From GCA-2733415 sp964276095 (GTDB lineage: Bacteria; Bacteroidota; Bacteroidia; Flavobacteriales; Flavobacteriaceae), in the NCBI GenBank assembly GCA_964276095.1, contig CAXYDR010000001.1, positions 372,001 to 436,000 of the forward strand: a DNA stretch of 64,000 nt, written 5' to 3'. This document shows, one piece after another, positions 36,680-45,444 of the stretch (within the stretch, counting starts at the first letter, position 1; each line of letters begins with the position of its first letter). Under the pieces are notes generated by a model that worked only from the letters and a program-made list of their open reading frames with translations, did no database searches and was not told the origin of the DNA. The translations under genes and the position numbers were made by a program.

Positions 36680-38608
36680 ATGAAAAAACACATATATACA
36701 GGGTTGTTCTTATTGGGAATGTTTAATGTAAACGCTCAGAGTAAGTCAACAGTAAAAGCAGATAAACACTTTGATAATTTAGAGTATGTTGATGCTATAT
36801 CAGATTACTTAAAAGTTATTGAAAAAGAAGGAGAAAGCGAATATGTACAAAGCCGTTTGGCCGATACGTATTATAACGTTTTTAATACAGCTGCTGCAGA
36901 AGAGTGGTATGGAAAAGTAGTTTCTACAAGTGAAAACAAAGAGCACTTTTTCAAATATGCTCAAATGTTAAAGGCAAATGGAAATTATGATAAGGCTAAT
37001 TTATGGATGGATAAGTTTGCGAACATGGCGCCAAGCGATGTTAGAGCAGTTGCTCATAAAAACAATCCAAATACTGTAGGTGAATTATTAGGAGATACTC
37101 CAAAGTTTACTGTTAAACCAGTAGAAGGGTTTAACACAAAGTTTTCAGAATTTGGACCAATCATGCATGAAGGTCAAGTATATTATGCTTCAGCACGTAG
37201 TGGAAAGTCAAAAAAATACGGATGGAATGAAGAGCCATATTTAGATATTTATGTATCAGATTATGATGCTGCTTCTGGATCATTAACAAATGAGTCTGAA
37301 CTTTCAGGAAAAGTAAATACAAAGTTTAATGAAGGGACTGTAAGTTTTAGTCCTGACGGAAAAACGATGTATTTCTCAGGAGAAAGTCTTGATCGTGATG
37401 CTGGAGTTTTTGGAAAAAAATTCAAGAAGGATGACTCAGGAAAAAGTACTATTAAAATATACTCAGCAAGCTTAACTGGTGGTGAATGGACAAATGTTAT
37501 GACATTGCCATTTAATAATGAAAACTCAAATGCGAGTGGTCCTGCAGTTAGTACAGATGGAAAACGTTTGTATTTCAATTCTGATATGGAAGGAACTTTA
37601 GGAGGAGCCGATCTTTGGTATGTAAGTATCAATGAAGATGGAACATATGGAGAACCTGTAAACTTAGGAACCGATATTAACACTGAAGGAACGGAAATGT
37701 TTCCATATATCAGTAGTAAAAACATCATGTATTTTTCTTCAAATGGTCATCCTGGTTTAGGAATGATGGATGTATTTGCATCTCAAATGGAAGGGAATGA
37801 TTTTGGATCAGTACGTAATGTAGGAGCTCCATTAAACTCTGGAAATGATGATTTTAGTTTTACAATAGATGAGGATTCACAAAAAGGATTTTTTGCATCT
37901 AATAGAGCTGGAGGTTCAGGAAGTGATGATATTTATGCTTTTGATCAAATCGTACCAGTTTGTGATGTTGCATTAGCAGTACAAGTAGTCGATGCAAAAA
38001 CGGGTAATGTTTTAGCAATGACAGCAGTTGCTATTTATGATGAGAGTAATAATAAAGTAGCTGATAAGACTACGGATGAAAATGGATATGTACGTTTCAA
38101 ATACGAATGTAATCAATCCTTTAAAGTTGAGGCGAATAGAGAAATGTACTCAATTAATAGTGTAGTAATAGCAAAAACTGATGAGCCGGATGTATTAGAA
38201 ACATTAGCATTATCTCCAATAATCGTTGAAGATAGAGTAGTGTTAAATCCTATATACTTTGAGTTAGATAAGCATAACATTACTGCTCAAGGAGCAACTG
38301 AATTAGATAAGTTAGTAGCGGTAATGAATAAGTACCCAAAAATGATTATTAAGGCCGCATCTCATACAGATAGTAGAGGAAAGGACTCATATAACATGGC
38401 TTTATCTGATCGAAGAGCAAAATCAACAGCTCAATATGTAATTTCAAAAGGAATAGGATCTGATCGTATTTCAGGAGAAGGAAAAGGAGAGTCTGAATTA
38501 TTAAACCAATGTTCAAATGGAGTAAAATGTTCTAAAGAAGAGCACCAAGCTAACAGACGTTCAGAGTTTATTATTGTCAACTTAGATGAAACGTTTAAGA
38601 AAGACTAA
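36680..38608 (+). CDS. OmpA family protein with PD40 repeats, PorE-like, copy B
   Basis: The same 642-residue protein as at 30390-32318: signal peptide, TPR-like helices, PD40 propeller, regulatory-like domain and OmpA C-terminal domain. It keeps the 17-bp spacing to porP and the same terminator. No copy-specific substitution was seen, so the duplication is either recent or kept uniform by gene conversion. Confidence 0.92.
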   Translation: MKKHIYTGLFLLGMFNVNAQSKSTVKADKHFDNLEYVDAISDYLKVIEKEGESEYVQSRLADTYYNVFNTAAAEEWYGKVVSTSENKEHFFKYAQMLKANGNYDKANLWMDKFANMAPSDVRAVAHKNNPNTVGELLGDTPKFTVKPVEGFNTKFSEFGPIMHEGQVYYASARSGKSKKYGWNEEPYLDIYVSDYDAASGSLTNESELSGKVNTKFNEGTVSFSPDGKTMYFSGESLDRDAGVFGKKFKKDDSGKSTIKIYSASLTGGEWTNVMTLPFNNENSNASGPAVSTDGKRLYFNSDMEGTLGGADLWYVSINEDGTYGEPVNLGTDINTEGTEMFPYISSKNIMYFSSNGHPGLGMMDVFASQMEGNDFGSVRNVGAPLNSGNDDFSFTIDEDSQKGFFASNRAGGSGSDDIYAFDQIVPVCDVALAVQVVDAKTGNVLAMTAVAIYDESNNKVADKTTDENGYVRFKYECNQSFKVEANREMYSINSVVIAKTDEPDVLETLALSPIIVEDRVVLNPIYFELDKHNITAQGATELDKLVAVMNKYPKMIIKAASHTDSRGKDSYNMALSDRRAKSTAQYVISKGIGSDRISGEGKGESELLNQCSNGVKCSKEEHQANRRSEFIIVNLDETFKKD

Positions 38609-38632
38609 TAAAATTTAATATAAGTGTAATCA

Positions 38633-38666
38633 AAAAAAAGCCAGCTCATTTGAGCTGGCTTTTTTT
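38633..38666 (+). terminator. terminator after ompA copy B
   Basis: Same stem-loop as at 32343-32376 (core GCCAGCTCA/TGAGCTGGC plus T run), within the exact repeat. Confidence 0.92.
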
Positions 38667-38784
38667 GTTAATAAAACCATGTTTTTAACTAAGTTCCTTA
38701 TTGATTTACTGGTTTTTCTGATTAAATACTTGAAAGCTATACTCGTTTTTAAAAAATCAAAACACATAAATTTTAATTTTCTGG

Positions 38785-40713
38785 TTAGATATTTTTTATA
38801 AATTTTGACAACGAAAGTCCTTTAGTAATATTCATTTTTTTCCTTAGTATAGATCTGTAATTATCAACACTAGCAGGTGTAATATTTAGTTGTAACGATA
38901 TTTGTTTTGAAGTATGACTTAGTCTAACCAATGTAGCTATTCTTCTTTCTTTTTCTGTTAACTGTGGATATAGGTTTGTTAAGTTGTGGTTGAAAGAATT
39001 CGTAGTCTCATCAATTTCTGAGTATAGCTGTACCTTTTCTTTATTTTGACTAATATCATCGTTAATAAAAACTATTACATCATTTATTTGTGATGCTGTA
39101 GTTTTGTTCACAATAGGTAGCTTTTTTACTTTTTGTTTAATATGTTCTAATAATTCATTTTTCTCAGAAATATGAATAGCAAAATCAGTTATTTGTTGGT
39201 TTTTGTAATCAATTTCTTTGTCTAAGTTTTCTTGTTTGGCTGCCATTAAATCCTTTTTAGCTAGCCACATTTTTTTTCGTGTATTACTTAATTTATTTTG
39301 CCTTAAAATAGTTACAATTAGAAACGTAATTAATAAAGTAGCTAGCGTAAATATAAATACGTTTTTATTTTTTGTAGTTTTTTCTTTTTCTTGTGCTAGT
39401 AATAAATCAGCCTCTTTATTTTTTAAATCAGCCTGAATTTTTATATAATTAAATTCCGCTTTTAATACTTCAGTCCTGTTGTTTTGTTGAGTTTTTGTAA
39501 TACGATCTTTAATTTTCAGGTGTTTGTTTAAGTAAAATGCCGACTTTTCTGAATCAAGAGTACTGTATACCCCGGATAGTTTTTTGTATACACGTTCCTT
39601 AATTTCAATAGTTTCAGTTTTATCAAGTAAAAGTAATGCCTCGTTTAAATATGAAATGGCTTTTGAAATGTCGTTGTGGTTTTGTGAAACTTCTGATTTA
39701 ACTAATAAGTTTTCAATCATAATCGATTGAGAATTGTTTTTAGCATAACTGATTGATTTTTCAATATTTATTAAACCAAGATCAATTTTATTCTCATCGA
39801 TAAAAGTCTTTCCTAAATATAAATGGCTATCTGCAAGTAAAGCATCATTATGATTTTTTGTACCTATCTCAATTGATTTGAGTAACATTTCTCGAGCTTT
39901 TATATAATCTTTTAGCTCATAATAAGAAATACCAATATTGTTATATACGGCACCAATATTATACGCTTGTTCTATTTTTTTTGAAATATTTAATGCTAAT
40001 CCATAATATTCTAAAGCTTTTACTTCATTTTTTTGTTTACTATAAATTATACCAATTAAATTATATGTGTTTGATTTTCCATATTCATCATTTACCTCAT
40101 TTTCTAAAACCAATGCTTTTTTTAAATTTTCTAGAGCAGCTGAATTATTTTCAACCTCGGTATTTATAAAACCGATTAAATTATAAGCATCAATTTTATT
40201 ATATATTGTTATACTATCATTGTCTTTTGGGAGGTAGTTTAAACTTTTCAATACACTATTACTTGCATCACCATAATTATTAATCTCTGAATAATTTTGT
40301 GCTAACAAATAATAAGTACTTTGTAATTGAGCTCTTTTATTTTTGTGAAATTTAATATTTTCCAAAGCTTTTATGGATTTCTCAAAATCTAAAATTCCAT
40401 TATTTAATTCTCCTTTTAGGGAGTGTATAATTGCATTGGCTTTATAGGATATAGCTAATTGAAAATCATTTTTATCAGTCAACGCTAATTTATAGATGTC
40501 ATTATTAGTTTTTTCAAGCTTTACTATATCGTTATTAGAAAGATGTAGATTCATTAAGTTCCCTAAGTTTTCAAACCTTTCTGAAGAAGTTAATGTGTTG
40601 TTTTTAAGTATATGATTAATACTATCAATACTGGTTTTAATATTATCTTTTTTTAATTGTGCATTAGTGAAAAAAAATAATATTAAAAAGAGGTAGGTTA
40701 TTGATGTTTTCAT
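38785..40713 (-). CDS. TPR membrane protein with LuxR-type HTH domain
   Basis: I start at the ATG at 40713 (642 residues), which gives a signal-type N-terminus (MKTSITYLFLILFFFTNAQ). TPR repeats cover about residues 90-400, then a coiled coil leads into one transmembrane helix near residue 465 (FIFTLATLLITFLIVTIL) and a cytoplasmic coiled coil. The last 65 residues carry a LuxR/GerE-like helix-turn-helix (LTEKERRIATLVRLSHTSKQ). This is a one-component membrane regulator type common in Bacteroidota: a periplasmic TPR sensor joined to DNA binding. It is divergent from the type A cargo gene at 40900 and may control it or the neighbouring T9SS cassettes. Confidence 0.82.
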   Translation of the reverse strand: MKTSITYLFLILFFFTNAQLKKDNIKTSIDSINHILKNNTLTSSERFENLGNLMNLHLSNNDIVKLEKTNNDIYKLALTDKNDFQLAISYKANAIIHSLKGELNNGILDFEKSIKALENIKFHKNKRAQLQSTYYLLAQNYSEINNYGDASNSVLKSLNYLPKDNDSITIYNKIDAYNLIGFINTEVENNSAALENLKKALVLENEVNDEYGKSNTYNLIGIIYSKQKNEVKALEYYGLALNISKKIEQAYNIGAVYNNIGISYYELKDYIKAREMLLKSIEIGTKNHNDALLADSHLYLGKTFIDENKIDLGLINIEKSISYAKNNSQSIMIENLLVKSEVSQNHNDISKAISYLNEALLLLDKTETIEIKERVYKKLSGVYSTLDSEKSAFYLNKHLKIKDRITKTQQNNRTEVLKAEFNYIKIQADLKNKEADLLLAQEKEKTTKNKNVFIFTLATLLITFLIVTILRQNKLSNTRKKMWLAKKDLMAAKQENLDKEIDYKNQQITDFAIHISEKNELLEHIKQKVKKLPIVNKTTASQINDVIVFINDDISQNKEKVQLYSEIDETTNSFNHNLTNLYPQLTEKERRIATLVRLSHTSKQISLQLNITPASVDNYRSILRKKMNITKGLSLSKFIKNI

Positions 40714-40842
40714 TGAGGGTTTTAGTTGGGGTTTTTGTAAGTATCTGAAATACAGATGTAATATTAGAAATAAATGAGTTGTTTTCAAAACAAAATGAGA
40801 TTTACATGAGGTTTTTAAAGGTAAACCAATGTTAATCTAGGG

Positions 40843-40850
40843 TAAGTTTG
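40843..40850 (+). promoter_or_regulatory. -7 box upstream of the type A cargo gene
   Basis: TAAGTTTG fits TAnnTTTG and lies about 50 bp before the ATG at 40900, in the divergent region shared with the TPR-HTH regulator. Confidence 0.4.
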
Positions 40851-40899
40851 ACAAATATTCAGCATACTGCTGAGTCCTTTAAAATAAACTTATTAATTT

Positions 40900-43800
40900 A
40901 TGAAGACAAATATTATTGGGGTGATTGTGTTTTTAGTTGCATTGTTTTATAGTGCAATATCTTATTCTCAAATAACAGTAAATAACGCAAACGCAAATGC
41001 TAATGCATTAAAAACGAAGCTTTCTGAAAATGGAGGTTTTACAATTACTAACCAAGTAGTTTCAAAAGGAAATAACAAAAACCAAGCAGGAATATTTTCA
41101 AACGGGTCTGGAGGGGGACTTTCATTAAATTCAGGTGTGGTTTTAACATCTGGTAAAGTTTCTAAAACTACTCAAGTAAGTAAAACACAAAGTGATGTTT
41201 CTGCTCAAAGCGGTATTACTTATAATGATTCAGACTTAGTAGCACTAGATACGAAAGCAATTAATGATGTAGTAGTTTATGAGTTTGATTTTACAATTAA
41301 TGGTACTGAACCTAAAATTTTTGGATTAGATTATCAATTTGCCTCAGAGGAGTATCCTGATTTTGTATGTTCTAGTAAAAATGATGTATTTGGTTTCTTT
41401 ATTTCTGGAGGAGATTTACCAGGAATAGCTAATCTAGCATCAGTTGGTGGAGAGAACTCTGCTGTTAATTATGTTAACAGTGGCTTGGCAGGAACAAGTG
41501 CAGAGGTTGGAACTCCATGTGATTTAACTCAATCTGGTTCTTTTGTGCAAAACTATGTTTTAGATGGTGGAGGAGTACTCGATGCTACAGTTAATGGACC
41601 TCATACAAATATTTATAACGGTTTTACGACAACACTTAGAGCGTATACAATTTTAAGACCAGGTAATACTTATCACATGAAAATGGCAATTGCAGATGTT
41701 GGTGATGATGTGTATGATTCTGCAGTATTTGTTGCGCCTATCCGTATTGAGCCAATTCCTCCTAAATCTGATATAGATTTTGATGGAACTGATGATTATG
41801 TAAATACCAAACCTTTTATGGGTGATTTTGTAGGAGCTACTATGATGTCATGGTTAAAGCTTGATGCTGGTTTTACAAGTAGAGGAGAGGTTTGTGGACA
41901 AGATAATTTTAAAATATATATAGGCGGTGACAGAAAAGTTAGAGCTTTTGCTAAAACAGGATCTTCAACAGTTACTCATACATTAAGGCTAGAAGATAAT
42001 ACTCCTGCTGACGGATGGTTTGGGTATATACAAGCAAGAGTTAATTCGGGCCCGTGGTTAAATTTTATGATTGATGGTTTCACAACAGATTGGTTATTAC
42101 CTGCATTTGGTTCAGCTTCAATTGATTTAATGATAGAAGCAGCTATTGGTGATGTGATTGATATAAAGTATGTTAGAAACGGATCAACTGCAGCGAATAG
42201 GAATGAGGAAAAATTTTCTTTAACTAGAGAAGACGGAACAGTATTATTAACGAAAGGATTTAATGTAAATCATACTAATACCACTTATCCATTTACAGTA
42301 GCCTGTCCATCTTGTACTCCAGTAGTTACAAAAACTGTTACTGGACCAGTTTTACAAAAAAACTTATGGTACAATACTGCAGCAAAATTTAATGGAGTAA
42401 CGGGAAGTTTATCATTATATGTAAACGGAATTGAAGTAGGGACTACGGCTACAGGTTTAGGTAGTAAATTAAATATAAAAGATGATTTAACAGATTTTGC
42501 TATAGGAAGAGATGAGAAGAATACCAATAGGTATTTTAAAGGAGCAATTGATGATGTAAGAGTTTATGATAAAGCACTTGTTATAAATCAAATTAGAGAG
42601 CAAATTTATCAAGAGATAGAAAATATTGGAGGGAAAGTATATGGAAGTATTATCCCAAAAGCTATTGATAATGGAAGTTTAGATTGGTCAGATTTAAAAT
42701 TATATTTCAATTTAGATTTAATTTTTGATGTAACAGTAATTGATAATTCGGCATATTTAAAGAATGGATTTCTAAATAATATTTTTACGGTACAAACTCA
42801 ATCGGCTCCAATGTCTTATGTAGCAAATGCATCTGGTGATTGGATAAACAATGGTACATGGCAAAATGGAACAGAGTGGGATATTGCCAATTTACCAAAT
42901 AAAGATTGGGCAATAGTCCAGGTTACAAACAATGCAAAAGTTACCACAACAGCGAGTCATACACATTTAGGTTTGTTAGTTGATTCAGGATCAGAGTTAG
43001 AAATACAAAATAATCAATTGTTGGAAAACACGAGTTATTTAAAGTTAGATGGCCAGTTAGATTTAGTAGATGAGTCACAATTAATTCAAACAATAAACTC
43101 AGATTTAGATGTAACGAGTTCGGGATATCTTGAACGGGATCAGCAAGGGCAGACTAGTATTTATAACTATAATTTTTGGTCAAGTCCGGTAAACCCAATT
43201 AATACTACTTCGAATAATACAGATTATTCAATAGCAGGAATTTTAAAAGATGGAACCACGGCTGCTACGCCTCAAACAATTACTTTTAATACATCAGGAT
43301 ATGATGGTGCTTCTGGAGCCCCAATTACATTAGCAGATTATTGGATATTTAAATATGTAAACCAACCTGACTTATATGCTAATTGGGTTCAAATTCGCTC
43401 TACAGGAAGCTTAAAAGTAGGTGAGGGGTATACTCTAAAAGGGTCAGGAGCTGTGTCTACAACACAAAATTATGTGTTTTCAGGAAAGCCTAATAACGGT
43501 GTAATTCAACATACAGTTGGAGCAAATAATGTTTATTTAGTAGGTAATCCATATGCAAGTGCATTGGATGCTGATCAGTTTATCAATGATAATTTATTCA
43601 GTGTAGAAAGTGTAGGAGATGTTATTGGAACAGGATCATCAACTGGAGCGTTGTACTTCTGGGAGCACTTTTCAACAAATAGCAGTCATATTTTTGCTGC
43701 TTATGAAGGAGGTTATGCTACCTATAATTTAGCTGGAGGAGTTATCGCAATTCCAGATCCAGACGTGTCATCAAGCGGAACAGGGTCAATTCGTCCAGGT

Positions 43801-44667
43801 CGTTATGTTCCAGTAGCACAAGGATTCTTTGTTCAAGGAAGTCCTGCTGGAGGAACTATAGAGTTTAATAATGGTCAACGTGCTTATAAACGTGAAGCGA
43901 TAGTTGCTGATGATTCAGTATTTACTAAAACCGCTTCATCAGCATCTAATAGTACGGTTGATCTTAGGCGATTGTATTTTAAGTTTACAACTCCAGAAGG
44001 CCCACAACGAGAGTTGTTATTGGCTGTAAAAGAAGGATTAGAAGACGGAATGAATTACGGTTATGACGCTAGAATGTTAGATGATCAGGTTACAGATTGT
44101 GCATGGGTATTAGATGGAGCAACTGTTTTGGATGATGAAAAACTAGTTATTCAAGGGATTGGAGCTGTATATGAAGATTTAGAATTACCTCTACAAATAA
44201 AAGTAGGAGCAGAGGGTGTTTGTAAATTTGAAGTAGGAGATTTATCAAATTTTGATTCATCACTAGAAGTATATTTCTTGGATAAAGAGTTAAACACAAC
44301 TACTAAATTGGAGACTAGTATACCAGTGGAATTCAATTTAACCTCAGGAACATATAATGATCGTTTTTATGTAGTATTTAAGGCTGCAGAAGTATTAGCA
44401 ATTGATGATATAGATACTGTAGAAGATGATTTAGTGGTGTTTTACAATACAGCTTCTGGAAGTATAAGTCTTACTAATTCATCAATGTTTATTGTTAAAA
44501 ATGTGAATTTATACAATGTATTAGGACAGCAAGTTTTACAGGTAAAAAAAGAGTATACAAATATTACATCGGTAGATATTCCTGTGCAAGTAGCAAGCGG
44601 GACATATTTATTAATTTTTGATTACAATAACGGAAAACAGATAACTAAGAAGTTAATCATTAAATAG
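40900..44667 (+). CDS. T9SS type A cargo: LamG-like and choice-of-anchor L surface protein
   Basis: The 1255-residue protein has a signal peptide (about 1-24, SYS-Q). A choice-of-anchor L domain (about 25-285, with DFTINGTEPKIFGLDYQFAS) is followed by a LamG/concanavalin-like lectin domain (about 290-570, with MSWLKL, LWYNTAAKFNG and AIDDVRVYDKAL). A long beta-rich region precedes the C-terminal type A sorting domain, about 75 residues with VNLYNVLGQQVLQVKK and ending TKKLIIK. Type A signals are cleaved by the PorU sortase during secretion, often with attachment to A-LPS. Sugar or matrix binding is plausible because of the LamG fold. It has no porP partner, unlike the type B cargos. Confidence 0.85.
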   Translation: MKTNIIGVIVFLVALFYSAISYSQITVNNANANANALKTKLSENGGFTITNQVVSKGNNKNQAGIFSNGSGGGLSLNSGVVLTSGKVSKTTQVSKTQSDVSAQSGITYNDSDLVALDTKAINDVVVYEFDFTINGTEPKIFGLDYQFASEEYPDFVCSSKNDVFGFFISGGDLPGIANLASVGGENSAVNYVNSGLAGTSAEVGTPCDLTQSGSFVQNYVLDGGGVLDATVNGPHTNIYNGFTTTLRAYTILRPGNTYHMKMAIADVGDDVYDSAVFVAPIRIEPIPPKSDIDFDGTDDYVNTKPFMGDFVGATMMSWLKLDAGFTSRGEVCGQDNFKIYIGGDRKVRAFAKTGSSTVTHTLRLEDNTPADGWFGYIQARVNSGPWLNFMIDGFTTDWLLPAFGSASIDLMIEAAIGDVIDIKYVRNGSTAANRNEEKFSLTREDGTVLLTKGFNVNHTNTTYPFTVACPSCTPVVTKTVTGPVLQKNLWYNTAAKFNGVTGSLSLYVNGIEVGTTATGLGSKLNIKDDLTDFAIGRDEKNTNRYFKGAIDDVRVYDKALVINQIREQIYQEIENIGGKVYGSIIPKAIDNGSLDWSDLKLYFNLDLIFDVTVIDNSAYLKNGFLNNIFTVQTQSAPMSYVANASGDWINNGTWQNGTEWDIANLPNKDWAIVQVTNNAKVTTTASHTHLGLLVDSGSELEIQNNQLLENTSYLKLDGQLDLVDESQLIQTINSDLDVTSSGYLERDQQGQTSIYNYNFWSSPVNPINTTSNNTDYSIAGILKDGTTAATPQTITFNTSGYDGASGAPITLADYWIFKYVNQPDLYANWVQIRSTGSLKVGEGYTLKGSGAVSTTQNYVFSGKPNNGVIQHTVGANNVYLVGNPYASALDADQFINDNLFSVESVGDVIGTGSSTGALYFWEHFSTNSSHIFAAYEGGYATYNLAGGVIAIPDPDVSSSGTGSIRPGRYVPVAQGFFVQGSPAGGTIEFNNGQRAYKREAIVADDSVFTKTASSASNSTVDLRRLYFKFTTPEGPQRELLLAVKEGLEDGMNYGYDARMLDDQVTDCAWVLDGATVLDDEKLVIQGIGAVYEDLELPLQIKVGAEGVCKFEVGDLSNFDSSLEVYFLDKELNTTTKLETSIPVEFNLTSGTYNDRFYVVFKAAEVLAIDDIDTVEDDLVVFYNTASGSISLTNSSMFIVKNVNLYNVLGQQVLQVKKEYTNITSVDIPVQVASGTYLLIFDYNNGKQITKKLIIK

Positions 44668-44673
44668 ATTTCT

Positions 44674-44799
44674 ATGTTAACAATGAGTTATATCTGCATC
44701 GGTTTAAGTATGTTTTCATTACTACTGGTAATTAGAATCATACAGAAAAAGGAAAAGAGGAGAATTCTTCGTTATTATGGAATTATAAAAAAGAAATAA
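44674..44799 (+). CDS. possible 41-residue membrane peptide
   Basis: A short ATG frame begins seven bases after the type A cargo stop. It encodes one hydrophobic helix (YICIGLSMFSLLLVIRII) followed by a strongly basic tail (QKKEKRR...IIKKK). The positive-inside pattern is protein-like, and the position suggests co-transcription with the cargo gene. No known family recognised. Confidence 0.35.
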   Translation: MLTMSYICIGLSMFSLLLVIRIIQKKEKRRILRYYGIIKKK

Positions 44800-45061
44800 C
44801 ATTTAGAAACTTATATATTTTTATTTAAATTAATATATAGGTTCTATCCGAATATATTAGAATAGAATGAGGTACTCTTTGTTTTTCGTGAGGTGTTCAT
44901 GAGGTTTTTTTTGTTTTTATCACTTGTTTCAAATGTATTTTTGGAGTTCACAAAATTTACAACATAAAAAAATAATTCTTCAAAAATAATTGAAGAAGCT
45001 ATTATAACACTAAGATTTTTTCATGCTTTAATTTAGGTTTTAAAGTGTATTAATTTGGGAG

Positions 45062-45098
45062 AAAAGGTCAGCTTCGGAGCTGATCTTTTCGTTTTTTT
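45062..45098 (+). terminator. orphan intrinsic terminator
   Basis: A 12-bp stem AAAAGGTCAGCT/AGCTGATCTTTT (45062-45073 with 45078-45089) has a TCGG loop and a T run. The next upstream stop codon is over 250 bp away. Confidence 0.85.
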
Positions 45099-45281
45099 AA
45101 TTTAGACTTTCAGCTTATTAATATAGTAAAAAAAGAAATCCTAACAAAGGTTAATATGATATTACCATAAGTTCTATAGTGCTGATTACTATTCCTTATG
45201 TTTGAAAAATAAATTAATAATAAATTTTTATCAGTACTGTAAAATTCGGGTTTTATATTAAATGCTGTTATTTATTGGGTT

Positions 45282-45316
45282 AAAAAGACTGGCTGGGGAG
45301 CTGGTCTTTTTTTTTT
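45282..45316 (+). terminator. orphan intrinsic terminator, near-copy of the one at 49252
   Basis: The stem AAAAAGACTGGCT/AGCTGGTCTTTTT (45282-45294 with 45299-45311) contains two G-T pairs and a GGGG loop, followed by a T run. It differs from the hairpin at 49252-49282 by one base over 31. Confidence 0.85.
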
Positions 45317-45444
45317 GTTAAAAACAATAGTAAACTATCAGTTATCCAAAGTTGATGCTAAATTACCTTATATGTTATAGTTATCATTATTAATCACTTA
45401 TTTAGGCGAAATATAATTATTTACCAACCCTTTATTTGCTGATT

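Larger units (their letters stand above)
35746..38668 (+). repeat. 2,923-bp direct repeat, copy B (porP-ompA unit)
   Basis: Apparently identical to 29456-32378 over its full length by reading both copies. The two copies are separated by 3,367 bp holding cargo 2 and its upstream region. Confidence 0.93.
44800..45444. other. 645-bp intergenic region with two orphan terminator hairpins
   Basis: No convincing protein gene is present. Two strong terminators (45062-45098 and 45282-45316) lie far from any stop codon. TAnnTTTG-type boxes are visible upstream of each: TATTTTTG at 44936-44943 with a TTG 22 bp before it, and TATGTTTG at 45197-45204. The region could encode two short non-coding transcripts of roughly 110-150 bases. 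Confidence 0.4.

Noticed and set aside
37261..37728. 155-codon minus-strand frame inside ompA copy B (and its twin at 30971-31438)
   Set aside because: It is the antisense shadow of the PD40 region; its double occurrence only reflects the exact 2.9-kb repeat.
45436..45444. TTG start of cargo 3
   Set aside because: The ATG three codons later begins a standard signal peptide; the TTG adds nothing supported.
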